A stretch of 64,000 nucleotides of DNA. Origin: an uncultured Pelagibacteraceae bacterium. Lineage in GTDB: Bacteria > Pseudomonadota > Alphaproteobacteria > Pelagibacterales > Pelagibacteraceae. The notes under the pieces are model-generated. The model had not been told where the DNA came from. It searched no databases and saw only the letters and a program-made list of their open reading frames with translations. Below are positions 26,343 through 34,552 of the stretch, one piece after another. Each line of letters opens with the position of its first letter. The stretch's first letter is position 1. The DNA lies in NCBI GenBank assembly GCA_902545635.1, contig CACCGT010000001.1:93684-157683 (forward strand). The letters run 5' to 3'. The position numbers were made by a program, and so were the translations under genes.

Positions 26343-26795
26343 ATGAAAACATTTATTGGTGGAATTGGGTGCTTTTGGGATGAAACTAAATACGAGGGTA
26401 TTGAAGGTATAATCTCAACCGAATGTGGTTACTGTGGAGGTGATGATCCCAATGTAACTTATAAAGCTGTGTGTGGTGGAGACACTGGACATATTGAAGT
26501 TGTAAAAGTTCAATATGATGAGAAAAAAAAATCATATGAAGATATGGTTAATCTATTTTTTGAACTGCACGACTCTACACAAGTAAATAGACAGGGTACA
26601 TATGTAGGTATTCAATATAGATCTGAAATATTTTATAATACTGATGAAGAAAAAAAGATTGCTGAAAAGGTGTTAAACGAAGTGAATAAAAAATTGGATG
26701 GTAAGGTATCAACAAAAATATCCAAGGAAAAAAATTATTGTAAAGCAGAAGGATATCACCAGAAATACGAACAAAAAAAATCTTTAAAATATTGA
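26343..26795 (+). CDS. msrA: Peptide-methionine (S)-S-oxide reductase MsrA
   Basis: Repairs oxidised methionine with thioredoxin. The 150-residue protein has the catalytic GCFW motif with Cys10 near the start, the region YCGGDDPNVTYKAVCGGDTGHIE and the active-site segment FFELHDSTQVNRQG. The C-terminal Cys in KNYCKAEGYHQKY is a candidate resolving Cys. The motif is close to the N-terminus, so there is no signal peptide and the enzyme is cytosolic. It overlaps the next gene by 4 bp. Confidence 0.93.
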   Translation: MKTFIGGIGCFWDETKYEGIEGIISTECGYCGGDDPNVTYKAVCGGDTGHIEVVKVQYDEKKKSYEDMVNLFFELHDSTQVNRQGTYVGIQYRSEIFYNTDEEKKIAEKVLNEVNKKLDGKVSTKISKEKNYCKAEGYHQKYEQKKSLKY

Positions 26796-27949
26796 AAATA
26801 AAAAAATTAGCTTCTGTTAAAAATCCTGAGTTAGAAACAATTAAAGATAATAAGGCTTTATGGAATCTTCCAAAAACTAGAAGATTTGGTTATAGAAATT
26901 TACATAAAATAAATCGGTACAGTCTTTATTTAAGATCTGATCTAGTATTAAGACTAAAGTCAAAACCTAATAATAAAATTAGTAAAATACCATTGGTTAA
27001 AAAAATGATCAAAAATAAATCTTTTTGCTCGTTAATCGTTGGCAAAGGTCAAAATATATTATTTGAAAAATATGCTAAAGATTTCAAAAGAAATCAACCG
27101 CAGACGATAATGTCAATAACTAAAATGTTTATTAACTTATTTGTTGGTGAACTTGTTAAAAATAAATCAATAGATTTGAATAAAAAAGTTTCACATTATT
27201 TGCCTAAAATTGGAAGTGGTTACGCTGAAGCAAGAATACAAGATGTTTTAAATATGAATATTATAAATTCCTATACCGAAGATTATACTAAAGCATATTC
27301 TTCTTCATTTTTACATGAGCCAGTTGGAGGTTGGAGACTACCAAAAAATTTAAAAAATCATTTAAGCCAAGAGGAATATTTAAATTCAATTAAAAAAATT
27401 AAAAACAAAAGTTTAATAAATAGTTCTGAATATGCATTTTATAAATCAGCGAATACTGATGTAGTGGGATTAATTGTAGAAAAGGTAAGTGGAAGAACTT
27501 TAAGAGATTGGGTATTGTCGGCAGTTGAAGCTGCTGGCTTTGAAGAAGGCTTATATATTGCTTCTGATAGATATGGAATGCCATGGATGTCTGGTGGTGG
27601 TTGTTTAATTGCTAGGGATTTTTTAAGAATGGGTTTGCTTTTTGCTAGAAAAGGTATGGGGGTTGGAAATAGAAAAGTTGGATCATCTTCTTATTTTGAC
27701 AAAACAATTAAAAATTTAGGACCTAAATACATGGAATTATCAAAAAATAAATATTTGTATTACTCAAATTCAACAATGGTGTCTGGCAACATGATTGGAC
27801 ACTCTGGGTATGGAGGTCAGTTTTTAGCAACAAATTTTAAAACTGGCAAAGTTGCTGTATTTTTTTCAGTATTGGAAACAAAATCTGCAACAAAAGAAAG
27901 TTATAAAGTTGATATGATTAATATGTTGATAAATTTAGTTAATAATTAA
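26792..27949 (+). CDS. Beta-lactamase-family serine hydrolase
   Basis: 385-residue penicillin-binding-fold hydrolase (class C beta-lactamase/esterase family). The SxxK nucleophile motif is SITK (108-111), and the second-motif region is SEYAFYKSANTDVVG (about 216-230). The C-terminal segment SGNMIGHSGYGGQ supplies the HSG-type third motif. Several family members hydrolyse small amides and esters such as 6-aminohexanoate oligomers. The start is a TTG at 26792 overlapping the msrA stop. There is no clear signal peptide. It converges on the gene at 27958. Confidence 0.8.
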   Translation: MKIKKLASVKNPELETIKDNKALWNLPKTRRFGYRNLHKINRYSLYLRSDLVLRLKSKPNNKISKIPLVKKMIKNKSFCSLIVGKGQNILFEKYAKDFKRNQPQTIMSITKMFINLFVGELVKNKSIDLNKKVSHYLPKIGSGYAEARIQDVLNMNIINSYTEDYTKAYSSSFLHEPVGGWRLPKNLKNHLSQEEYLNSIKKIKNKSLINSSEYAFYKSANTDVVGLIVEKVSGRTLRDWVLSAVEAAGFEEGLYIASDRYGMPWMSGGGCLIARDFLRMGLLFARKGMGVGNRKVGSSSYFDKTIKNLGPKYMELSKNKYLYYSNSTMVSGNMIGHSGYGGQFLATNFKTGKVAVFFSVLETKSATKESYKVDMINMLINLVNN

Positions 27950-27957
27950 TATTTAAA

Positions 27958-28947
27958 TTAAGAATACCTTGAAATTAATTTTTTAAGATGATTATCTGTA
28001 ACACCACAACATCCTCCAATAATTTGAATTTGGTCATCAATTAGTTTTCCACATTCATCAGTAAATTCATCCTCTGTGTAGGTCACTATTGCCTTATGTG
28101 TTTTTGTATCAAACTTATGTATTTCTGGATAAAACATAATTGGACCCTGCCAATTATTTTTAATCACCTTCAATCCATCAAAGGCATCAACAAGCCAAGT
28201 ATGCATAATACCATAAACATCTCCGCCCATATTTGTTAGAGATTTCATAATATCATCTAAAAGAACAATCTTATCATCAGGAATAAATTTTGGTTGCTCT
28301 ATGTATATACTTTCATCATAAATAAGTGATTTTTCTTTTTCAGCTCTAAAATTTCTTCCAATTACGTTATTATCGAACTTGCTTATACAGCAACTTAGTC
28401 CAACCCAAACAGGTAAACCAGTTTCTAATGCAGAGTTAAGTAAGATTTTTGAGTGATCTATATCTAATATCATTTCTAGAATTAAAATATCTACTCCTTC
28501 TTCTTTTAAGATTTTAGCAGCCTCTTTATAATTTCTCTCTTCCTCTCTAAATGAAGGTAAGTACTTTGGATCTGGAACAAATTCATTTTCCTTTAATGAG
28601 AAAAAATTCGACATACTGCCTGCTATTCCAACTATATTTTCTTTCCCTTTATTCTTAATTGCCTTTTTGGCTATTTCTACAGATTTAACAATAAACTCTT
28701 TTGTTTCATCACCTCTATTAATACTATTCATATTGTGTCTTGTGGTGCTAAAAGTGTTTGCTGTAATAAGATCACAACCTGCATCCATAAAATTTTCATG
28801 AACTTGTCTTACAATTTCTGGCGCTGTGATTGTTGCTAATGCAGAAAAAGCTGGTGTCATCTCACCTCCTAAATTTGCAATCTCAGACCCATTTCCACCA
28901 TCTAAGAATATTTTTGAATTTGATTTAAACTTTTCTTTAAAGAGCAT
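27958..28947 (-). CDS. Homocysteine S-methyltransferase family protein (second copy)
   Basis: 329-residue Zn-dependent methyltransferase-type barrel. KIFLDGGNGSEIANLGGEM near the N-terminus, VGLSCCISKFD in the middle and QIIGGCCGVTD at the end carry the conserved zinc-binding cysteines. It is clearly diverged from the copy at 25410, so they probably use different methyl donors or acceptors. It is the last gene of the leftward run Fe-ADH, amidase, DMT, methyltransferase, with no spacer after the DMT gene. No riboswitch-like leader is possible inside that junction. Confidence 0.85.
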   Translation of the reverse strand: MLFKEKFKSNSKIFLDGGNGSEIANLGGEMTPAFSALATITAPEIVRQVHENFMDAGCDLITANTFSTTRHNMNSINRGDETKEFIVKSVEIAKKAIKNKGKENIVGIAGSMSNFFSLKENEFVPDPKYLPSFREEERNYKEAAKILKEEGVDILILEMILDIDHSKILLNSALETGLPVWVGLSCCISKFDNNVIGRNFRAEKEKSLIYDESIYIEQPKFIPDDKIVLLDDIMKSLTNMGGDVYGIMHTWLVDAFDGLKVIKNNWQGPIMFYPEIHKFDTKTHKAIVTYTEDEFTDECGKLIDDQIQIIGGCCGVTDNHLKKLISRYS

Positions 28948-29841
28948 CTATTTTTCTTCTTTTGGTGCTAGAACAACAGCTAATACTCCTCCTACAACAA
29001 TCATTGTACTTCCAACAACTTCTCTCCAACCAAATGTTTCATCTGTCAAAATACCAGCCGATATAACTCCAACTACTATTTCGCTTAAATATAATATTGC
29101 ACAAAGGCCTGCACCTAAAACAGATGGAGACCACATTATAACTACTCCAGTAGGAATAAAATAAAATACTGAAATAAGAACTAAAAAAGTAAACATTGAT
29201 GCAAAAGCTTCGAACGGTGGCATAGGCCCCAAGTAATCTTTTAAAATAAAGCCAGCAAAAATATTAAATATTGTCCCATAAACGAAGAAAGAAAAGATTA
29301 CTGGAAAGACACCATCTGTTTTGGAAATTTCTAAACGCACTAACCCAGCCCCAAATAGTACACCTCCTAGTAATGCTAACCAATCTCCTGCATTTTGTGG
29401 TAACGGTATAATGTTAGATTGACTGAAGACTACCCACAAACCCCCAAGCGCTAAGCTTAAAGTTAAAACTCTTTCTAAACCTGGTCTTTTTTTTAAAAAA
29501 TATATTTCAAAAATAGTCGTCCAGACAGGTATCATGTAAAACATGATCAATGCTCGTACAACATCTGTAAGCAAGAAACTTAATGCGTAACATATAAAAC
29601 CACTGCCCGTTAAAAAACCAACAAAAGGAATTTCTAAACCAGATGTACGACCTTTATACTTTCTCCACAAAGAGATGGGTGTAAGTAATAAAATTCCGAT
29701 CATCATTTGAGAAATTGTTCCCCAACCTCCAGTAAGTCCCCCATCTTCTAAAATTCTTTGAGGTAGCCAATAAACTCCCCATGATCCAGCAGCTATTGCT
29801 AATGCAAAAGCTATTTTAAAATGGTGTTTGTGTCTGACCAT
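28948..29841 (-). CDS. EamA/DMT-family transporter
   Basis: 297-residue membrane protein with ten predicted hydrophobic segments and EamA features such as AIAAGSWGVYWLPQRIL near the N-terminus and TDETFGWREVVGSTMIVVGG near the C-terminus. It overlaps the upstream amidase gene by 1 bp and abuts the methyltransferase gene with no gap, so the three are co-translated. It may export or import the substrate or product of this operon. The substrate is not readable. Confidence 0.85.
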   Translation of the reverse strand: MVRHKHHFKIAFALAIAAGSWGVYWLPQRILEDGGLTGGWGTISQMMIGILLLTPISLWRKYKGRTSGLEIPFVGFLTGSGFICYALSFLLTDVVRALIMFYMIPVWTTIFEIYFLKKRPGLERVLTLSLALGGLWVVFSQSNIIPLPQNAGDWLALLGGVLFGAGLVRLEISKTDGVFPVIFSFFVYGTIFNIFAGFILKDYLGPMPPFEAFASMFTFLVLISVFYFIPTGVVIMWSPSVLGAGLCAILYLSEIVVGVISAGILTDETFGWREVVGSTMIVVGGVLAVVLAPKEEK

Positions 29842-31259
29842 TAGTTTAATTTTGGTTTAATTTTAGAAAAATTAAAAATTTCTTCATATCTTTTTGCAAA
29901 AGATATCACTTTTAAATCTTCTTTTTGTTTTGCTATAATTTGAATACCTATTGGAAATCCCTCTTTATTAAAACCAATAGGTAAAGAAATTGATGGTAAG
30001 TAAAAAAGACTAGCAAATATATGTATTTCAATCCATCTATGATAAGTATCCATTAATTTATCATTAATTTTTTCTGGGTGTCTTAAATTTTTATCAAAAG
30101 GAAATGATTGTTGAGATGGTAAAGCTAAAAAATCAAAATCACCAAATAAACTATTTACATCATTTGATAATTCAATTCTTGAGTTAAGAGCAGATTTTAC
30201 ATCTTCATCTGTAAGTTTGATACCTTTATTGTATTCCCATATCGCTTGTGGTGTCATCTCATTAATATCTTTTATATTCATTGTAATAATATCCTCATAA
30301 ATACTTTTTGCTCTCAACGTTCCCCAGCAATTCCATAATTTATGAGCATCTATTTTTGGTTTTAAGTTTTCAATTATAACTTTTTGCTTTTCAAGATTGT
30401 TAAGTTGTTTGTTACATATTTCAATTATCTCAGGATTATATTCATAATTACCATTCATATCAGATAACCATCCAATTTTTATTTTTGAAAATTCCTGGTC
30501 ACTTAAATTAACCTCACTAAAAGAATTATCTAAACTGAAAGAAATTGGATCTACTTTATGTTCTCCAACTATGACATCTAAAAAAATAGACATATCATCA
30601 GGTGTTCTGGCTAGACATCCTGGTGTTGAAATAACTGGAAGATTTTTCTTTTTTTCATTTGTTCGATAATCGGGAAGTAATCCTGGTGTTGGTCTAAAAC
30701 CATAGACATTTGCGTAAGCAGCAGGTGTTCTACAAGAACCCATCATATCTGTACCATCAGCAAATGGCAGTAAATTTGCTGCAACTGCAACACCAGCTCC
30801 ACCACTTGATCCACCTGATGATTGACTATTTCCATAAATGTTTGGTGTTATTCCAAATAATCTATTAGCTGTATGAGCGCCCACTCCTAATTCAGCAGTA
30901 TTTGTTTTTCCAATTATTATTCCACCGGCATCTATTTGACGATCAACAATTATAGAATTTTTTTTTGGAAAATAATCTTTATATCCGGGAAAACCATAAG
31001 TGGTTGGAAAACCAACTACATCTAGCAAATCTTTAGAGGCAAGAGGTAAGCCAAATAACGGCTTATTTTCGTCAAAATTTTTGTCCTTAATCTCAGCTTC
31101 TTTAATTATTTCTTCTTCATCCTTAATTGAAACAATAGCATTCAAAGATGGATTAAATTTTTTTATTCTTTCAAAATATAAGCCAACTATTTCTTTTACT
31201 GAAACATCCTTTTTCTTAATTAAAGAAATAATTTCTTTAACTGATTTATTTTCAAGCAT
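29841..31259 (-). CDS. Amidase (amidase-signature family)
   Basis: Hydrolyses an amide to acid and ammonia or amine. The 472-residue protein has the Ser-cisSer-Lys machinery: the Lys in GLPLASKDLLD (about 72), and the glycine/serine-rich block SQSSGGSSGGAGVAVAA followed by ADGTDMMGSCRTPAAYAN. The usual GTDxGGSxR reads GTDMMGSCR, with Met for the first Gly of GGS. This is a mild deviation close to the nucleophile. It is not GatA, since no gatB or gatC is adjacent. It lies 12 bp after the iron alcohol dehydrogenase gene. Confidence 0.86.
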   Translation of the reverse strand: MLENKSVKEIISLIKKKDVSVKEIVGLYFERIKKFNPSLNAIVSIKDEEEIIKEAEIKDKNFDENKPLFGLPLASKDLLDVVGFPTTYGFPGYKDYFPKKNSIIVDRQIDAGGIIIGKTNTAELGVGAHTANRLFGITPNIYGNSQSSGGSSGGAGVAVAANLLPFADGTDMMGSCRTPAAYANVYGFRPTPGLLPDYRTNEKKKNLPVISTPGCLARTPDDMSIFLDVIVGEHKVDPISFSLDNSFSEVNLSDQEFSKIKIGWLSDMNGNYEYNPEIIEICNKQLNNLEKQKVIIENLKPKIDAHKLWNCWGTLRAKSIYEDIITMNIKDINEMTPQAIWEYNKGIKLTDEDVKSALNSRIELSNDVNSLFGDFDFLALPSQQSFPFDKNLRHPEKINDKLMDTYHRWIEIHIFASLFYLPSISLPIGFNKEGFPIGIQIIAKQKEDLKVISFAKRYEEIFNFSKIKPKLN

Positions 31260-31271
31260 GAGAATTTACTA

Positions 31272-32462
31272 TTACCTAGCTTTTTTAATGGATGCTAGGG
31301 TAATTTCCTTTATTTCTTCTAAAGTTGCTTTTCTAGGATTTTGTCCATAGGCTTGATCTTTCATTGATTTTTCAGCAATTCTATCAACACAATCCTCGGG
31401 GACTCCAATTTCGCTCAAACTTTTTGGAATTTTAATTCTATCAAGAATGTTTTCAATGTTTGATATAAATGCATCTACAGAATGATCTTTAAATTGCATA
31501 GCCTCTGACATTCTTTTAACTTTTTCTTCCATACCTGGTAGATTAAATTTTAAAACTACAGGTAATATTATTGCATTCGTAAGTCCGTGATGAGTATTGT
31601 ATTCAGCTCCAACCATATGAGCAATAGCATGTACTAATCCTAAACCTTTTAAAAAAGAAATTCCTGCTAAACAAGATCCAACATGCATTCCACCTCTTGC
31701 AACTATATTGCTAGGATCTTCTACTGCTGTGACTAAAGATTTTGATATCAAAGATAAACCTTCTAAAGCAGCACCATCGCACATTGGATTGAAACCAGGA
31801 ACACAATAACCCTCTATACCATGAATTAAAGCATCTGCACCAGTCCATGCTGTTAAATTTGCTGGCAATCCAATAGTTAGTTCTGGATCTAACAATGCTA
31901 AGGAAGGTCTAACATCTGGATGCCACATACAAAATTTCATGCCTTCTTTTAAATAAGTAACCATAGCTGAAATTTCTGTTTCAGCTCCAGTTCCAGCAGT
32001 TGTTGGAATAGTTATAATTTTTGGGAATGGGTTATCCTTGCTAATTTTAGGTGGAGTTAATTCAAACTCAAAATCTCTTAATGGAACGTCATTGTTTGCT
32101 GTGAGGCAAATTAATTTTCCTCCATCCATGGCACTGCCTCCACCGATTGCAATTATAGCATCATGGTTTCCATCTTTAAATTTACTAACACCATTTGAAA
32201 CCTCATCTTCTCTTGGATTTGGAGATATATCAAAAAATAAATCGGATTTTACTTCAGAACTTTTTAAATAATTTTGTAAATTAATTATAAATGGTAATTT
32301 TGTGCTACCTTTATCTGTAACAATTAAAGGGTTTTTAATATCTAAATTATTACAGATACCACCTATTTCTTTTAATCTGCCTGGACCGTATGCAATATTA
32401 GTCGGAAACGTCCAATCTTGATTGGATAGAATATCGGTTTCGTTAAGTTTAAAACTTTGCAT
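31272..32462 (-). CDS. Iron-containing alcohol dehydrogenase
   Basis: 396-residue NAD(P)-dependent group III dehydrogenase. AIIAIGGGSAMDGGKLI (about 88-104) binds the cofactor. Metal ligands lie in GLGLVHAIAHMVGAEYNTHHG (Asp earlier, then three His). SAR11 members of this family have been proposed to oxidise methanol and other short alcohols; the substrate here cannot be told. It is the first gene of the leftward operon with the amidase, a DMT transporter and a methyltransferase, and starts 36 bp from the divergent DMT gene. Confidence 0.9.
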   Translation of the reverse strand: MQSFKLNETDILSNQDWTFPTNIAYGPGRLKEIGGICNNLDIKNPLIVTDKGSTKLPFIINLQNYLKSSEVKSDLFFDISPNPREDEVSNGVSKFKDGNHDAIIAIGGGSAMDGGKLICLTANNDVPLRDFEFELTPPKISKDNPFPKIITIPTTAGTGAETEISAMVTYLKEGMKFCMWHPDVRPSLALLDPELTIGLPANLTAWTGADALIHGIEGYCVPGFNPMCDGAALEGLSLISKSLVTAVEDPSNIVARGGMHVGSCLAGISFLKGLGLVHAIAHMVGAEYNTHHGLTNAIILPVVLKFNLPGMEEKVKRMSEAMQFKDHSVDAFISNIENILDRIKIPKSLSEIGVPEDCVDRIAEKSMKDQAYGQNPRKATLEEIKEITLASIKKAR

Positions 32463-32498
32463 TTTTTTTATAAAGTATACAATTTTAAAAAATTATAA

Positions 32499-33431
32499 AT
32501 GAATATTTCTTCAGAAAAAACAGATTTAAAAAAAACATATTTAGCAATATTTACCATGCTCTTAGCAATACTATGTGTGGATATGTATATGGTTGTAATA
32601 AAGTTTTTGGGTAATGAATATACTGTAATTCAGTTAGCAGTATTCAGAAATATTGCGGGGGTAATCCCTTTATTTATACTTATTTTATTTACTAAAGAAT
32701 ACATTTCAGTTTTTAGAAACCTTAATAACAAATTTATTGTCTTAAGCTTTTTTAGAGGGTTGGCTTTCTTATCAATGAATATATTTATATTTATTTCGGT
32801 TATTAATTTAGAATTTGCTACCGCTATGGTTCTTACATTTTCTTCGCCATTTTTCATTGTAATTTTATCAATAATTTTTTTAAAGGATAAAGTCGGTATT
32901 TATAGATGGTCTGCAATTTTTATAGGTTTTTTTGGCGTTGTTTTAATTGTTCAGCCAGGAAGTGATATATTTAGTTTTTACTCAATATTTCCAATTCTAA
33001 CTGCGATTGCTTGGGCATTAAGTGTGATAATTTTAAAATTTATACCGGATGGTCACTCAACAGCAAAAATTCAATTATACACTTTAATATTTAATGTAAT
33101 TGGTGGTGTTGTGCTGTTTTTATTGACTACTGGACATGCAGAAATAAAAAGTACCCAAGATTTTTTTCTTATGACATTGACTGGTATTCTTGGAGGTACT
33201 GCAGCAATACTTTTTATCTATTCTTATAGATTAATCTCAGCAAGTAAGATGGCTTCGTTTGAATATTTTGGTATTCCTTCATCATTTGTTTTAGGTTGGT
33301 TATTTTTTAATGAGGCTCCTTGGGAACAATTATTTCCAGGAGTTTTTGTAATTGTGTTTGCTGGAATGATTATAATTTGGAGAGATAAAGTAAAACAAAA
33401 AAAAACTAAGGTCAGTAGAGAAATTAACTAG
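32499..33431 (+). CDS. EamA/DMT-family transporter
   Basis: 310-residue membrane protein with two EamA halves and about ten hydrophobic segments; EYTVIQLAVFRNIAG near residues 37-51 and ASKMASFEYFGIPSSFVLGWLFF-type sequence in the second half are characteristic. It resembles the protein at 50626 in the AVFRN/GRTLIQ entry and the SLFEY/SFEYF segment. It is a single gene whose 3' end overlaps the convergent ProV-like gene by 8 bp. Substrate unknown. Confidence 0.84.
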   Translation: MNISSEKTDLKKTYLAIFTMLLAILCVDMYMVVIKFLGNEYTVIQLAVFRNIAGVIPLFILILFTKEYISVFRNLNNKFIVLSFFRGLAFLSMNIFIFISVINLEFATAMVLTFSSPFFIVILSIIFLKDKVGIYRWSAIFIGFFGVVLIVQPGSDIFSFYSIFPILTAIAWALSVIILKFIPDGHSTAKIQLYTLIFNVIGGVVLFLLTTGHAEIKSTQDFFLMTLTGILGGTAAILFIYSYRLISASKMASFEYFGIPSSFVLGWLFFNEAPWEQLFPGVFVIVFAGMIIIWRDKVKQKKTKVSREIN

Positions 33432-34470
33432 CAGATTTCATTGATTTCATAACTATTGCTCTATCAATTTCACCAATAAGCTCACCTGTCTCACTATTAA
33501 CCACTGGAAATTTCTGATCTGTATCTACAAGTTTATCAATTAAAGTTTCTATTTTTGAATTGTGAGGGATATTATTTGATCCGCTTTCAAACATTTTTTT
33601 TGTGTCATCACAACATTCTTCTCTCATTACTTTGCTTGCACTAAGGACTTTGTATTTTGGTACGTCTTCGCAAAAATCTTTTACATATTGATCTTTGGGG
33701 TTAGCAACAATTTCCTCTGGCGTTCCAACTTGAGAAACTTCTCCATCTTTCATAATTGCTATATGATCACCCATTTTAATTGCCTCTAAGAAATCATGAG
33801 TAATAAATACCATTGTCTTTTGTAATTTTTCTTGAATCTTTAATAGCTCATCCTGCATTTCTCTTCTAATTAATGGATCTAATGCTGAAAAAGGTTCATC
33901 AAAAATTAAAATTTCTGGATCTACAGCTAATGCACGAGCTAATCCTACCCTTTGTTGCATTCCTCCAGACAGTTCCCTTGGATAATTGTTATGCCAACCT
34001 TCTAAACCAACCATTTTTAAAACTTCCATTGATTTTTCTATTCTATCATTTTTTTTATTTCCTCTAATCTCTAAACCATATCCAATATTCTCCACTACTG
34101 TTCTGTGTGGAAATAAACCAAAATGTTGAAAAACCATACTCATTTTATTTCTTCTTAAATCTAATAGTTCTCTGCCACTCATTTTTGTTACGTCAACATC
34201 ATCCATTTTTACAGTTCCAGCTGTTGGTTCGATTAATCTTGAAATACATCTTACTAAGGTTGATTTTCCACTTCCTGATAAACCCATTACAACAAATGTC
34301 TCACCTTTCTCTATTGAAAAGCTTACATCTTTTACAGCAACGACGTGTCCTGTTTTTTCCTGAACCTCTTTAATTGATAAATTTTTATCTAAATTTTTAA
34401 TAATTCTTTTTTCATCCGACCCAAACAATTTCCATACATTTGAGCAAGTTATTTTTGGCTGGTTACTCAT
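33424..34470 (-). CDS. proV: Glycine-betaine/proline-type ABC transporter ATPase (ProV/OpuAA-like)
   Basis: 348-residue ATPase of a quaternary-amine importer. An N-terminal extension (about 1-45, with KEVQEKTGHVVAVKDVSF) precedes Walker A GLSGSGKS (about 63-70). The signature is LSGGMQQRVGLARAL and Walker B LIFDEPFSALDPLIR. A short C-terminal region (about 275-348) resembles a single degenerate CBS-type module. It is divergent from the fused permease and binding-protein genes, with an 82 bp shared promoter region. Carnitine, glycine betaine, choline, TMAO or DMSP are candidate substrates. Confidence 0.88.
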   Translation of the reverse strand: MSNQPKITCSNVWKLFGSDEKRIIKNLDKNLSIKEVQEKTGHVVAVKDVSFSIEKGETFVVMGLSGSGKSTLVRCISRLIEPTAGTVKMDDVDVTKMSGRELLDLRRNKMSMVFQHFGLFPHRTVVENIGYGLEIRGNKKNDRIEKSMEVLKMVGLEGWHNNYPRELSGGMQQRVGLARALAVDPEILIFDEPFSALDPLIRREMQDELLKIQEKLQKTMVFITHDFLEAIKMGDHIAIMKDGEVSQVGTPEEIVANPKDQYVKDFCEDVPKYKVLSASKVMREECCDDTKKMFESGSNNIPHNSKIETLIDKLVDTDQKFPVVNSETGELIGEIDRAIVMKSMKSAS

Positions 34471-34498
34471 ATTTTTAGTTATTTTAATATCATAAAAA

Positions 34499-34527
34499 TA
34501 GACAATATTTTTCTTTAAATGTAAAAT
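34499..34527 (+). promoter_or_regulatory. Sigma-70-like promoter for the fused permease gene
   Basis: TAGACA (34499-34504) and TAAAAT (34522-34527) are separated by 17 bp and match the sigma-70 consensus at five of six positions each. They place a transcript start about 20 bp before the ATG at 34553. The region is the divergent spacer with the ProV-like gene. Confidence 0.5.
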
Positions 34528-34552
34528 TATTTATTTTAAGTTTCATACCAAT

